Source of the DNA: Limibacillus halophilus
GTDB taxonomy: Bacteria > Pseudomonadota > Alphaproteobacteria > Kiloniellales > CECT-8803
Reading direction: 5' to 3'
Assembly (NCBI RefSeq): GCF_014191775.1
Contig: NZ_JACHXA010000002.1
Location: 372,001 to 436,000 of the forward strand
DNA length: 64,000 nucleotides
Positions 26,884-37,107 of the stretch are shown here, one piece after another. Below the pieces are notes generated by a model. That model was not told the origin of the DNA and did not search any database. It saw only the letters and a list, made by a program, of their open reading frames with translations. The position numbers were made by a program, and so were the translations under genes. Position 1 is the stretch's first letter. Each line of letters opens with the position of its first letter.

Positions 26884-27009
26884 TCAGCCCTGGCGGGCTT
26901 TGAAGCGCGGGTGCTTCTTGTTGATCACGTAGATGCGTCCACGGCGCCGAACGGTACGGCAGCCCTTTTCCCGCAGCTTCGCGGTCCGGAGCGAGTTACG
27001 AATCTTCAT
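26884..27009 (-). CDS. rpmJ: 50S ribosomal protein L36
   Basis: A 41-residue basic protein, the complete length for this family ([20 protein letters not shown]... [13 protein letters not shown]). It keeps only one Cys, so it is the form without the four-residue zinc ribbon. The frame is open 20 codons upstream, but ATG 27009 is the normal family start. It stands alone between two terminators. Confidence 0.95.
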   Translation of the reverse strand: MKIRNSLRTAKLREKGCRTVRRRGRIYVINKKHPRFKARQG

Positions 27010-27098
27010 CGTCCGATCCTCAATCAAATGTGCAAGGCCCCACTGTCGGGGACCTACGCTTGAATCCAAGGCCTCTGTAGCGAGCCGGGAAAATAGGC

Positions 27099-27129
27099 GT
27101 GCGGCCCGGCCTTGTCAACCGGCCCGCAC
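27099..27129 (-). terminator. Terminator of ilvC
   Basis: A symmetric stem, GTGCGG-CCGG pairing with CCGG-CCGCAC and a single mismatched pair. On the minus strand it is followed by GCCTATTTTCCC. It lies 16 bases beyond the ilvC stop. The T-run is short. Confidence 0.6.
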
Positions 27130-27144
27130 GCACTTGGCTCGCTT

Positions 27145-28248
<1,104 letters not shown>

Positions 28249-28369
28249 CTAAGGCAACAGAAGTTATGCGATAGCTGCCATTCGCGAAAGAAAGGTGCCT
28301 TGCCCGCGGCTTTAAGTTTGTATTCGAGTCCCTCACGAATTAGCAAAACACCAAGGAGAAATCTGTCCC

Positions 28370-28651
28370 ATGCTGCCCGCTTTTCTCACGATTTTTCTAA
28401 CGGTATTCCTGGCCGAACTTGGCGACAAGACCCAGCTTGCGACCCTCCTGTTTGCAACAGAAGAAAACCGATCGCCCTGGTTGGTGTTCGCCGCCGCCGC
28501 CCTGGCGCTGGTCGCATCCACCGGATTGGCGGTCCTTCTCGGTAGCATGGCGGAGCGGCATCTAAGCGCACTACCCCTCAAGCTGATCGCTGGTGTCGGC
28601 TTCATGGTGATCGGCGCCTGGACGCTCTGGGGGCATTTCCAAAGCGCCTGA
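28370..28651 (+). CDS. Single-repeat GDT1/TMEM165 (UPF0016) membrane protein
   Basis: A 93-residue protein with three hydrophobic segments and the family motif ELGDKTQLATLLFA. The family transports Mn2+ or Ca2+ across membranes. Many members have two copies of this unit, about 190 residues; here only one is present and no second half lies next to it. It would have to work as a homodimer or pair with a gene elsewhere. It is convergent with ilvN. Confidence 0.85.
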   Translation: MLPAFLTIFLTVFLAELGDKTQLATLLFATEENRSPWLVFAAAALALVASTGLAVLLGSMAERHLSALPLKLIAGVGFMVIGAWTLWGHFQSA

Positions 28652-28678
28652 ACCAGATATCGACAGCAAGACCTGGAA

Positions 28679-29218
28679 CTAGCTCTGCGGCCCTTGCCTG
28701 CCGTGCAGGATTTCAGGGCCCCGCGCCATGGCGACCACACCGGTCCGGGCGATCTCAATGCTACCCAACGAGGTCATCAGGTCGATAAAGCGGTCGATCT
28801 TATCGCTCCTGTGATGCACCTGAAAGACGAAGTGATCCAAACCAGCGTCCACGACCTCAGCTTTAAAAATATCCGCGATCCGCAGGCATTCGACACGCTT
28901 TTCGCCTGTAGAGCGAACCTTGACCAGCGCCAATTCCCGCTCAATGTAGGGGCCTTCCTTGGTAAGGTCGCGAACCTCGTGGACCGGAACCAACCGATCA
29001 AGCTGCGCTTTGATCTGCGCCAGCACCATGGGCGTTCCCGACGTGACGACGTTAATGCGTGACAAACCCTTGTCGCGATCGACGACGGTCACCGTCAGAC
29101 TTTCAATATTATAGCCGCGACCTGAGAACAGGCCGATCACCCGCGCAAGAACGCCTGGCTCGTTATCCACCAGGACAGCCATTATGCGATATTCAATCGT
29201 CGTTTCCTTCGGCGCCAT
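28679..29218 (-). CDS. ilvN: Acetolactate synthase small (regulatory) subunit
   Basis: A 179-residue regulatory subunit. The N-terminal ACT domain is clear (MAVLVDNEPGVLARVIGLFSGRGYNIESL), with a second ligand-sensing domain after it. It binds valine and feedback-inhibits the large subunit. It follows ilvB by 67 bases in the same direction. Length matches the IlvH/IlvN family. Confidence 0.95.
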   Translation of the reverse strand: MAPKETTIEYRIMAVLVDNEPGVLARVIGLFSGRGYNIESLTVTVVDRDKGLSRINVVTSGTPMVLAQIKAQLDRLVPVHEVRDLTKEGPYIERELALVKVRSTGEKRVECLRIADIFKAEVVDAGLDHFVFQVHHRSDKIDRFIDLMTSLGSIEIARTGVVAMARGPEILHGRQGPQS

Positions 29219-29285
29219 CGCCTGTAGGTTCCTTCTTGTACTCGCTTATTACGCCGTTCCGAAAATCTGTGTGCCCGAGCGAGGC

Positions 29286-31046
29286 TTAGACCAGAACCAT
29301 ACCTTCCTCGGAAATAGGCTTGCTCGCCTTATCGTCCGGCCCCAGCAGCATCTCGTAATGCGCGGCGCCGGAGGGGATCATCGGGAAGCAGTTCTCGTCG
29401 CGCGCCACCAGGCAATCGAAAATGACCGGCTTATCACAGGCGAGCATTTCCAAGATTTTACCGTCCAGTTCCTCCGGTTTCTCGCAACGGATGCCGACGG
29501 CTCCAAAGGCTTCGGCTAACTTCACGAAATCGGGCAGCGATTCCATATAGCTTTCCGAATAGCGCTCGCCGTGCAGCAATTCCTGCCACTGGCGCACCAT
29601 GCCCATGTACTGGTTGTTGACGACAAAGACCTTCACGGGCAGACCGTACTGCATGACGGTGGACAGCTCCTGAATATTCATCAGGAACGACGCCTCGCCT
29701 GCCACATCGATCACCAGGGATTCCGGATGGGCCACCTGCACGCCAATGGCGGCGGGGAAGCCGTAACCCATCGTACCCAAACCGCCGGATGTCATCCAAC
29801 GGTTCGGCTCGTCGAAGCGGAAGAACTGCGCCGCCCACATCTGGTGTTGTCCGACCTCGGTGGTGATGTAGACGTCACGGTCTTTCGTCAGCTCATGCAG
29901 ACGCTGGATGGCGTACTGTGGCTTGATAATCGGCCCCTTCTGCTCATAGCGCAGGCAGTCCCGGGCGCGCCACTCCGCAATCTGCTTCCACCAGACCTTA
30001 GACGCCTTCGCATCGAGTTTGTGATTGCCGGCATTCCAAGCGGTCAGCATTGCTTCCAGGGTGCGGCCCACATCACCCACCACCGGAATATCCACCATCA
30101 CGTTCTTGTTGATGGAGCTTGGATCGATATCAATGTGAATCTTGATGGAGTTGGGCGAGAACTCGTCCAGTCGTCCCGTCACCCGGTCATCGAAACGCGC
30201 ACCGACGGCAATCATGACGTCACAGGAATGCATCGCCAGATTGGCTTCATATGTGCCGTGCATGCCCAGCATGCCCAGGAACTGTTCGTCGTTGCCCGGG
30301 AAAGAACCAAGGCCCATTAGGGTATTGGTAATCGGCATGCCGGTCATCTTGACGAAGCGAGCCAGCAGTTCACAGGCGCGCGGTCCGGAATTAATGACGC
30401 CGCCGCCTGCATAAACGATCGGACGTTTTGCCTTTGAAATGGCCTCAATGGCCGCTGCCACTCGTGCGGCATCGGGTTCCATCTGCGGGCGATAACTACG
30501 GCGCTCAACATTCTCCGGGCCGATGTAATTGCCGAGAGTCTGAAGGATATCTTTCGGCAGATCGACGACCACCGGGCCGGGACGACCGGCTTGTGCCACA
30601 TAAAAGGCCTCATGCAGAACGCGCGGCAGATCCTCGATCGTTTTCACCAAGTAATTGTGTTTGGTGCAGGGGCGCGTGATGCCGGTGGTATCGGCCTCCT
30701 GGAACGCATCATTGCCAATCAGGTGCGTCGGCACCTGCCCCGTCAAACAAACCAGCGGCACGGAATCCATCAATGCATCGGTCAAGCCGGTCACTGCATT
30801 GGTTGCACCGGGACCTGAGGTCACCAACACAACACCGACTTTGTCGCTCGAGCGGGCATACCCTTCGGCTGCATGGACGCAGCCTTGCTCGTGACGGCAG
30901 AGGATATGGCGCACGGCATTTTGCTTGAAGAACTCGTCATAGATCGGCAGGACAGCGCCGCCAGGATAGCCAAATACGTGCTCAACACCTTGATCCGCCA
31001 AGGCTTTCAGCACCATTGCTGCTCCCGTCATTCGTTCCTGCGCCAT
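29286..31046 (-). CDS. ilvB: Acetolactate synthase large subunit
   Basis: A 586-residue ThDP/FAD enzyme that joins two pyruvate molecules, or pyruvate and oxobutyrate. Seen: the catalytic Glu region FGYPGGAVLPIYDE, LVTSGPGATN, the FAD-linked central domain, and the ThDP motif in VIDVAGEASFLMNIQELSTV... NNQYMGMV. The start has AGGGA upstream. It begins 118 bases after the miaA stop. That spacer carries a perfect 18-base palindrome and a 20-codon frame, discussed in the findings. Confidence 0.95.
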   Translation of the reverse strand: MAQERMTGAAMVLKALADQGVEHVFGYPGGAVLPIYDEFFKQNAVRHILCRHEQGCVHAAEGYARSSDKVGVVLVTSGPGATNAVTGLTDALMDSVPLVCLTGQVPTHLIGNDAFQEADTTGITRPCTKHNYLVKTIEDLPRVLHEAFYVAQAGRPGPVVVDLPKDILQTLGNYIGPENVERRSYRPQMEPDAARVAAAIEAISKAKRPIVYAGGGVINSGPRACELLARFVKMTGMPITNTLMGLGSFPGNDEQFLGMLGMHGTYEANLAMHSCDVMIAVGARFDDRVTGRLDEFSPNSIKIHIDIDPSSINKNVMVDIPVVGDVGRTLEAMLTAWNAGNHKLDAKASKVWWKQIAEWRARDCLRYEQKGPIIKPQYAIQRLHELTKDRDVYITTEVGQHQMWAAQFFRFDEPNRWMTSGGLGTMGYGFPAAIGVQVAHPESLVIDVAGEASFLMNIQELSTVMQYGLPVKVFVVNNQYMGMVRQWQELLHGERYSESYMESLPDFVKLAEAFGAVGIRCEKPEELDGKILEMLACDKPVIFDCLVARDENCFPMIPSGAAHYEMLLGPDDKASKPISEEGMVLV

Positions 31047-31164
31047 CGTTCCGTTCCCTATGTGACAAAGTGAACCCGGCCACGTGGCCGGGCGCTAACC
31101 TCAAGCAAAGATTGAGTCATCGACCCCGATCCTGCGGGGAGCCGCCAAACTAGTCCCAAGATGT

Positions 31165-32148
31165 TTATTCGGTCAATAGGGACTCGCGAATTTTCGTAAA
31201 GATTTTTTGCGTGTGGCTTTCTGAATATTGCTCAGTTAGCAAAAGGCGCCCCTCACCCTCCAGGCCCACCTGGGTCCGCAACCAGGTCGCTTGACGCTTT
31301 GCGTAGCGCCTTGTTGCCGCCTGTGCTTGCGTCGTCGCATCACTCAGCGACAATGCCCCGCCCAGGTACGCACCAAGCTCGCGGACCCCGATGGCTTTCA
31401 TGACCGGTAGATTGGCCGGCAAGTTCCGCGCCAATAGTGCACCGACCTCCTCAAGTGCGCCGTGGGCGAGCATCATCTCAAAGCGCTCATCGCAGCGCGT
31501 CCGAAGGACTTCGCGCGGCGGCATGAGCACCACGATCATGAATCGGTAGGGTGCCGGATCGCCAGATGGCAGAGCCTGCCATGCTGCCAGGGAGCGCCCT
31601 GTAGCCTCCAGCACGGACCAGGCACGCAGCATACGTTGCGGGTCGCTAGCACGAAGGCGCGCGCCCATTTCCGGGTCCTTTTCAGTCAGGGCTGCGTGAA
31701 AGGCCGCGTTGCCGAGCCGCGTCAGTTCCCCCGCCGCCGCCTCCCGAACCGCGATAGGCACCGTCGGAACAGGGGCGAGCCCTTCTACTAGAGCCTTGAT
31801 ATAAAGGCCGCTGCCGCCGCAGAGGATCGGCAGTCGGCCCTGCGCCCTGGCCTCCGCCATCTGCTCAAGCGCCAAACCGCGCCACAGGCCCGCCGAAGCG
31901 GCTTGTCGCGCTTCCAGCACACCATATAGCCGATGCGGCGCGCGCGATTCATCGGCGGCATCCGGTCGCGCTGATAGCACGCGCAGGTCACGGTAAAGCT
32001 GCAAGGCATCCGCGTTGATGACCGTACCGTCGAGGGCTTCCGCCAGATCAAGCGCGAGCGCCGACTTACCGCTTGCGGTCGGGCCGGCCACAATGAGCGC
32101 GGGCGGGCGGCGATCCTGCGTTGGCTTTTTCGGCTGCTTAGCCGTCAT
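31165..32148 (-). CDS. miaA: tRNA dimethylallyltransferase
   Basis: A 327-residue enzyme that adds the isopentenyl group to A37 of tRNAs reading UNN codons. The P-loop VAGPTASGKSALALDLA, the INADALQLYRDLRVLSARP segment, GGSGLYIKALVEGL and the C-terminal ATRRYAKRQATWLR are family marks. It is divergent from serB with only 44 bases between the starts. Confidence 0.94.
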   Translation of the reverse strand: MTAKQPKKPTQDRRPPALIVAGPTASGKSALALDLAEALDGTVINADALQLYRDLRVLSARPDAADESRAPHRLYGVLEARQAASAGLWRGLALEQMAEARAQGRLPILCGGSGLYIKALVEGLAPVPTVPIAVREAAAGELTRLGNAAFHAALTEKDPEMGARLRASDPQRMLRAWSVLEATGRSLAAWQALPSGDPAPYRFMIVVLMPPREVLRTRCDERFEMMLAHGALEEVGALLARNLPANLPVMKAIGVRELGAYLGGALSLSDATTQAQAATRRYAKRQATWLRTQVGLEGEGRLLLTEQYSESHTQKIFTKIRESLLTE

Positions 32149-32192
32149 CTCTCACTTGCTCCAGAACCCGGCAGCGGCTATCTAGCGCGGCC

Positions 32193-33068
32193 ATGGACAA
32201 TGTACTGACCCTTCTTGGAACGCCACTGGCCGAATGGCAAGTCTCCGCCGTGGCCGAGGCGCTTGAAATCAACAACGATCAAATCGTCTGGCTGGCCGAA
32301 GGGCAAGCGGCCGATCTTTTCTTCGAGCACATCGAGCCCGAAGAGGCGGAGGCCGACGCCCGAAGAATACTGGAGGATTCCGAGGTTGATATGGCCGCCC
32401 AACCGGTGCCGGGACGCCGGAAGCGGCTGCTGATTGCCGATATGGAATCGACCATCATCGAAGAGGAAATGCTCGACGAACTCGCGGAAATGGCGGGGCT
32501 TGGCGATGCCATCGCCGAAATTACGGCGCGGTCCATGAGCGGAGAGTTGGATTTCGAGCAATCATTGAAGCAGCGTGTTGCGCTGCTGGAAGGTTTGCCG
32601 CTATCGCTGTTGGAAGAGGCGGCAGAGCTGATGACGGTTAATCCGGGCGGCCGTCGACTCGTGCAAACTATGCGTCAGCACGGTGCTTACACAATGTTGG
32701 TCTCCGGCGGGTTCAAAGTATTCACCGATCGAGTCCACGAGGCTTTGGGTTTTCACGAGTCGCGCGCCAACGATTTGCTGCACAGCGGCGCGCTTCTGAC
32801 CGGCAGCGTGCGCGACCCCGTTTTGGATCGCAACGCGAAGTTAACCGCAATGCGTGAAGCCTGTAGCGAACATCATCTGCAACTTTCCGAGGCGGTTGCG
32901 GTCGGTGACGGCGCGAACGATCTGGCGATGGTAACCTCAGCGGGCATGGGCGTTGCCTACCGCGGCAAGGCGATTTTGCGCGAAGCGGCAAGATTCAAAC
33001 TCGACCATTTCGATTTGACCGGGCTTCTCTACTATCAAGGCTACAAGGCGTCGGATATTCGGGATTAA
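32193..33068 (+). CDS. serB: Phosphoserine phosphatase
   Basis: A 291-residue HAD phosphatase, last step of serine synthesis. An N-terminal ACT-like region (about residues 1-70) precedes the HAD core. Motif I is D83-M-E85-S-T: the nucleophile Asp is present but the second acidic residue of DxD is Glu. Motif II is LVSGGF, and motifs III/IV include GDGANDLAMV. Asp-to-Glu at the acid/base position may be normal in relatives, but I cannot check this. The divergent partner is miaA. Confidence 0.92.
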   Translation: MDNVLTLLGTPLAEWQVSAVAEALEINNDQIVWLAEGQAADLFFEHIEPEEAEADARRILEDSEVDMAAQPVPGRRKRLLIADMESTIIEEEMLDELAEMAGLGDAIAEITARSMSGELDFEQSLKQRVALLEGLPLSLLEEAAELMTVNPGGRRLVQTMRQHGAYTMLVSGGFKVFTDRVHEALGFHESRANDLLHSGALLTGSVRDPVLDRNAKLTAMREACSEHHLQLSEAVAVGDGANDLAMVTSAGMGVAYRGKAILREAARFKLDHFDLTGLLYYQGYKASDIRD

Positions 33069-33080
33069 CAGAGGCCCCGA

Positions 33081-34292
33081 TCAGAAAACATCAAGCTGGC
33101 TGCCTGGCTCGGGCGTTTGGGTGAAGCGCCCGGCAAATGCCAGCAGTGTCTCGTCGCCTCCCTGTTGTGCCATCAGCGAGAGCCCCATCGGCAAACCGCC
33201 AACTTGCGCCACCGGCAGGCTGATCTGCGGTGTACGGGCCAAGGGAGACGCACAGGAGATGCGCAAGGTGTTCAATCGCCATTCGCCCAGTGAGTCTATC
33301 GGTTGATCCAAGCGCGGAGCCGGACCCAGGGCGCTGGGTAGGCAAAGCAACGCACCCTCGTGAAGCAGCTCGCTCAACCATTCGGTATAAACAACACGTT
33401 GCTTTTCAGCTGCCTGGACTTGCACATCGGTTACCGCGGCGGCTTGGTGGAAACGTTCGGCGACGTCGGGGCTGATATCCTCCCAGTGCCGGGTGACCCA
33501 ACCTCCCTGCGCCGTCCAGGCCTCGCGCGCCTGAATAAGGCGGAAGACCTCCCGAAGGTTCTCCAGGTTGCCCATTGGTCCCGCGAGATTTATCGCCGTC
33601 ACACTCCCGAAGCGGTCCTTCAAGCGTTTTACCTGAGGGTCGAGCGCGGTCCGTACCGCCGGGTCCAACAAGGCAAAGGCATCTTCGGCCAACAGCAGGC
33701 GGCGTGGTTCAAAGGACGCGACTGCCTCGCGATTCAAGAGCAAGGCGGCGATACGCGCCAGCAGGGCGGCGTCACGGGCGAACCAGCCTACTGTATCGAA
33801 GCTGGGGGCGAGCGGTACGACGCCTACTAGAGGCACGCGGCCATGCGTCGGGCGCAGACCGAAAAGACCGCAATAGCTGGCCGGCACCCTGACTGAGCCG
33901 CCTGTATCGCTGCCCAAGGCAAAATCGCAGAGGCCACCGGCGACAGCCGCTGCCGATCCGCTGGAGGAACCGCCAGTCACTCGGCCCGGCGCTTCCGAAT
34001 TAGTTGGCGCACCGTAATGGCCATTGATCCCATTCATGCCATAAGCGAATTCATCGGTGATGGTTTTGCCGATTAATCGCGCGCCGGCCGACAGGAGACG
34101 TGCAACAGACGCGGCGTGTGCGGATGCCTCCGGATGATCACGACGAAAAGCCGGATTTCCTGCACTGGTCGCCTGCCCGGCGACGTCAAACAGGTCCTTG
34201 ACGGCAAAAGTCAAACCGGCAAGCGGCCCGACCTCGGTTTCCTGCAGACTGAACAAGCCGTCCGGCATAAAGGCGCCCAGGGGATCTTGCAT
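33081..34292 (-). CDS. Amidase signature family protein
   Basis: A 403-residue amidase. The Ser-cisSer-Lys triad is in place: Lys in TFAVKDLFDVAG (about residue 33), and the two serines in the GGSSSGSAAAVAGG and SDTGGSVRVPAS segments. It hydrolyses an unknown amide; the length is short for GatA, and no gatB or gatC is nearby. Start at ATG 34292; a GTG lies one codon upstream. The P1-type peptidase gene upstream ends 44 bases before its start, so the two may be one catabolic pair. Confidence 0.88.
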   Translation of the reverse strand: MQDPLGAFMPDGLFSLQETEVGPLAGLTFAVKDLFDVAGQATSAGNPAFRRDHPEASAHAASVARLLSAGARLIGKTITDEFAYGMNGINGHYGAPTNSEAPGRVTGGSSSGSAAAVAGGLCDFALGSDTGGSVRVPASYCGLFGLRPTHGRVPLVGVVPLAPSFDTVGWFARDAALLARIAALLLNREAVASFEPRRLLLAEDAFALLDPAVRTALDPQVKRLKDRFGSVTAINLAGPMGNLENLREVFRLIQAREAWTAQGGWVTRHWEDISPDVAERFHQAAAVTDVQVQAAEKQRVVYTEWLSELLHEGALLCLPSALGPAPRLDQPIDSLGEWRLNTLRISCASPLARTPQISLPVAQVGGLPMGLSLMAQQGGDETLLAFAGRFTQTPEPGSQLDVF

Positions 34293-34336
34293 CACAACTC
34301 TTTCTTCAATCCTAAACGCGGCCGCACCAGCAGTGT

Positions 34337-35416
34337 CTAGCGGGCCACACGAGCCAGAACCCTTTGCACGACGGAATCCGGCAATGCAGGGACGAAGTTG
34401 CTGTCTCGTCCAGTCATGTCCTCGTTGACGAAGATGCTGTCCAGGATTGCTTCGTCACTGGCCTCGACCACCGCTTCGAACAACGGGTCGAGGCTGTCGT
34501 TTGCCAAATAGGTTGCCGTCGCAAAGCCGTCTCTAACCGCGGCCGCTTGGGCATTGGCGGTCGAAAACGCCAGGAAAATATCACCAGAACCGTTGTGCGA
34601 AATACTGCCCGAGCGCGCCATACCAAGCCCGACGCGCTGAGCCAGACGGCGTAACTGATGGGGCAACAAAGGCGCATCCGTCGCGACGACGCCGATGATA
34701 GAACCCGCGGGCTTTCCACGGAGCTCGTCGCTGCAATCCAGTTCCAAACCGATCGGCACCCCACAAACCACAAGCTCACGACGACGACCGAAGTTCGCTT
34801 GCACGAAGACGCCCAGGTTGTAGTCGGCGCCACAAACCCGCACCCGGCGCGATGCGCTGCCGCTACCGCCCTTGTAGCCGTAACAAATCATGCCTGTGCC
34901 GCCCCCTAGGCTGCCCATCGGCAAGACGCCTGAGGAAGCTGCGTCCAGAGCCGCCATCGCATGCTCCGGGCGGACATGAAAACCGTTGATATCATTCAAC
35001 TCGCCATCATAGGTCTCGCCCACTACTGGTAGACCCCAAGCGGTCAGGCGTTTGTGTCCCTGCTGCAATCCCCAGCGCAGCACCCCTTCGTGGACGGCAC
35101 CCACGGAATGCGTATTGGTGATGGCGATCGGCCCTTCCAACAGCCCGCCTTCAGCAATCCAGTGGCAGCCGCTTAACTCACCGTTGCCGTTCAGCGAATG
35201 GTAGGCTGCGAAGACGGGCGTCCCAACAGCCTTCAGACCGCGCGGCAGGATGGCGGTGACGCCGCTGCGCACCGGCCCCTGTCCAATCACCAGCGGCCCG
35301 TCGCCCTGGATCAACGTGCTATAGCCGACCGCCACGCCGGGCACGTCGGTGATGGCGTTAAAGGAACCGGGAGTTCCGGGGAGCGGCAAACCCCACTCCC
35401 GCGCACGCTTCGTCAT
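34337..35416 (-). CDS. P1 family peptidase (DmpA/BapA-type aminopeptidase)
   Basis: A 359-residue protein of the self-processing DmpA family (beta-peptidyl or D-/L-aminopeptidases). Family signatures are PGVAVGYSTL near the N-terminus, TNTHSVGAVHEG, GGGTGMICYGYKGGSGSASR, and the GSGDIFLAFSTAN segment that should hold the Ser nucleophile exposed by autocleavage. Substrate specificity cannot be read from the sequence. It precedes the amidase gene on the same strand. Confidence 0.88.
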   Translation of the reverse strand: MTKRAREWGLPLPGTPGSFNAITDVPGVAVGYSTLIQGDGPLVIGQGPVRSGVTAILPRGLKAVGTPVFAAYHSLNGNGELSGCHWIAEGGLLEGPIAITNTHSVGAVHEGVLRWGLQQGHKRLTAWGLPVVGETYDGELNDINGFHVRPEHAMAALDAASSGVLPMGSLGGGTGMICYGYKGGSGSASRRVRVCGADYNLGVFVQANFGRRRELVVCGVPIGLELDCSDELRGKPAGSIIGVVATDAPLLPHQLRRLAQRVGLGMARSGSISHNGSGDIFLAFSTANAQAAAVRDGFATATYLANDSLDPLFEAVVEASDEAILDSIFVNEDMTGRDSNFVPALPDSVVQRVLARVAR

Positions 35417-35440
35417 GATTCTACCTCGCTGAGGCTTCGT

Positions 35441-36820
35441 TCAACGGTCCACAAAGGCTCTTATCTCCCGACGGGAGACTAAATGGAAGCGGAGTGAAAG
35501 CAAGATGGCTGCGGTCATGAGTCCGGCGGACATACCCAGGAACAGGCCCTTCACACCCATTTCCTGATGCAAGCCCAGAAACCAGGCCAGCGGCACCGCC
35601 ACGATCCAGAAGGACGTGAAATGGAACAACGTCGGAAAGAGCACATCTCCCGCCCCCCGCAAGGCCCCCAACATCACGGCCTGTGCGCCATCGATCAGGA
35701 TGTAGAGAGCGATGATACTCAAGGCTGAAGCAGCGACCGCCATAACGGCGGCATCATCCGTGTAGAGTCCCGCGACCCATTCGAGGTCGAGATTGAGCAA
35801 GATCGAGATCACTAACATACAGAACAGCACCAGCCCCATGCCTGTCCAGCCGGCCAGGGCTAAGCCGATGCGATCCCCTCTGCCGACCGCGTTTCCGACC
35901 CGCACGGAGGCGGCGACCATCAGGCCCAAGCCGACCATGAAGATCAGTGCATTCACGTTCATCGCCGCTTGATAACCGGCCAGGCTCGTCTCGCCCATGA
36001 GGCCCGCGAACATTGCAACGGTCGAAAAAGCCAGGGTCTCTGAGCCGATCGCCAAGCTATAGGGGACGCCAATCCTAAGGAGGTCGGTAAAGCGCGCACC
36101 GGCAGGGTCGCCGCGCCCCGGTCGAAGGGCATACTTGCCGACCTCGGGAAGATTGAAGGCGAACAGCAATAAGGCCGCCGCCATTGCCCAACGGGTAATC
36201 GAGGTCCCCAGCGCGGCGCCAGCCGCTCCCATCGCCGGCGCGCCGAGATTGCCCTCGATCAGGAGCCAGTTGAGGCCAAAATTGAGGAAATTCGCTAGAA
36301 AAGTGACCAAGGTCACGAAGCGCTCTCGACCGATGGTCTCTAACATGAAGCTTGTGGTTATGAAGATAAGCAACCCCGGCATGCCGTAACCAAACATCTC
36401 CAACACGCGCGCACCGCCGGCAGACAAATGCGCGGACTGTCCGATTGCCGTGAAGAAGCTTTGGCCGAACAGAGTCATGATTCCGGTGATCAATCCCAGA
36501 ACCGTCGCCAAGATCAGACCCGTGCGCCAAATCGGCCCGCAGCGCGCAAAACGCCCTGCGCCGTCCGCTTGGGCTATCAGCACAGGGACCCCGCTAAGCA
36601 ATCCCAGGCTGATTACGAAGAGCGGCATGTGCGGAGCGAATGCCAGGCCGTAAAATGCCAACTCCTCCGAACCGGTCTGGCCGACCATGACCGTATCGAC
36701 GGTAATGAAGGCTACCGTTCCCGCACGCGATAAAGTCACTGGAATCGAAAGCGTCAGGGTTCGTCGGACATTGTATCCGATCTGGTGAAACTGATTATCC
36801 GGCTCGCGTCCACTGAACAT
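35441..36820 (-). CDS. norM: MATE family multidrug efflux protein
   Basis: A 459-residue protein with 12 membrane segments in two bundles, of the NorM branch of the MATE family. Conserved pieces include TLSIPVTLSRAG, VDTVMVGQ in the first bundle and RIGVPYSLAIGSETLAFS in the second. It exports cationic drugs in exchange for Na+ or H+. It begins a minus-strand run with the P1 peptidase and amidase genes, 24 bases from the former. Confidence 0.88.
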   Translation of the reverse strand: MFSGREPDNQFHQIGYNVRRTLTLSIPVTLSRAGTVAFITVDTVMVGQTGSEELAFYGLAFAPHMPLFVISLGLLSGVPVLIAQADGAGRFARCGPIWRTGLILATVLGLITGIMTLFGQSFFTAIGQSAHLSAGGARVLEMFGYGMPGLLIFITTSFMLETIGRERFVTLVTFLANFLNFGLNWLLIEGNLGAPAMGAAGAALGTSITRWAMAAALLLFAFNLPEVGKYALRPGRGDPAGARFTDLLRIGVPYSLAIGSETLAFSTVAMFAGLMGETSLAGYQAAMNVNALIFMVGLGLMVAASVRVGNAVGRGDRIGLALAGWTGMGLVLFCMLVISILLNLDLEWVAGLYTDDAAVMAVAASALSIIALYILIDGAQAVMLGALRGAGDVLFPTLFHFTSFWIVAVPLAWFLGLHQEMGVKGLFLGMSAGLMTAAILLSLRFHLVSRREIRAFVDR

Positions 36821-36969
36821 GGCGAAGACGCTAATGCAAGCAAACGCCGGGGGAAAGGATTGGTGGCCTCAACTCAGCTCTTTGTAATTGTGGGTTGTGC
36901 GCAAGCGCCGGTAAGGGTAAATAAGACAGGATCGTGCGGGACATACCCGCACTCTCGAAGAGCGAGCGA
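36821..36969. other. Spacer between norM and the leuA leader
   Basis: About 150 bases of divergent promoter region. It must hold promoters for the MATE gene (minus) and for the leuA leader transcript (plus). I see no convincing -35/-10 pair or palindrome. Confidence 0.4.
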
Positions 36970-37107
36970 ATGATGCAAACGACGCGTCACCACGACAGCA
37001 CGACGATCTCGGCCCAGGCGGCCGCGCGTACTGCTGCCCGCTCGACCCTCCTTTCAGCTTGCGACCTCGGCCTCGGCCTAGAGGCCCTGCTCCTTATTCG
37101 CCCCTGA
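36970..37107 (+). CDS. leuL: Leucine-rich leader peptide of leuA
   Basis: A 45-codon frame with ATG at 36970 (a second ATG follows directly) and GAAGAGCGAG just upstream. Eight Leu codons fall within residues 27-42, including a run of three at 40-42; codons used are CTC, CTT, CTA and CTG. The peptide is otherwise Thr/Ala/Arg-rich and unlike any folded protein. Its stop (TGA, 37105) lies inside the 5' arm of a strong hairpin (37101-37147), and leuA starts 97 bases later. This is the layout of a translation-sensing attenuator: scarce Leu-tRNA would stall ribosomes at the Leu codons and change the downstream fold. Confidence 0.65.
   Translation: MMQTTRHHDSTTISAQAAARTAARSTLLSACDLGLGLEALLLIRP

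Noticed and set aside
29571-30320. A 249-codon plus-strand frame
   Set aside because: Antisense to ilvB, with no domain content.
33081-34292. Amidase gene as gatA
   Set aside because: It is shorter than GatA, and no gatB or gatC lies nearby.
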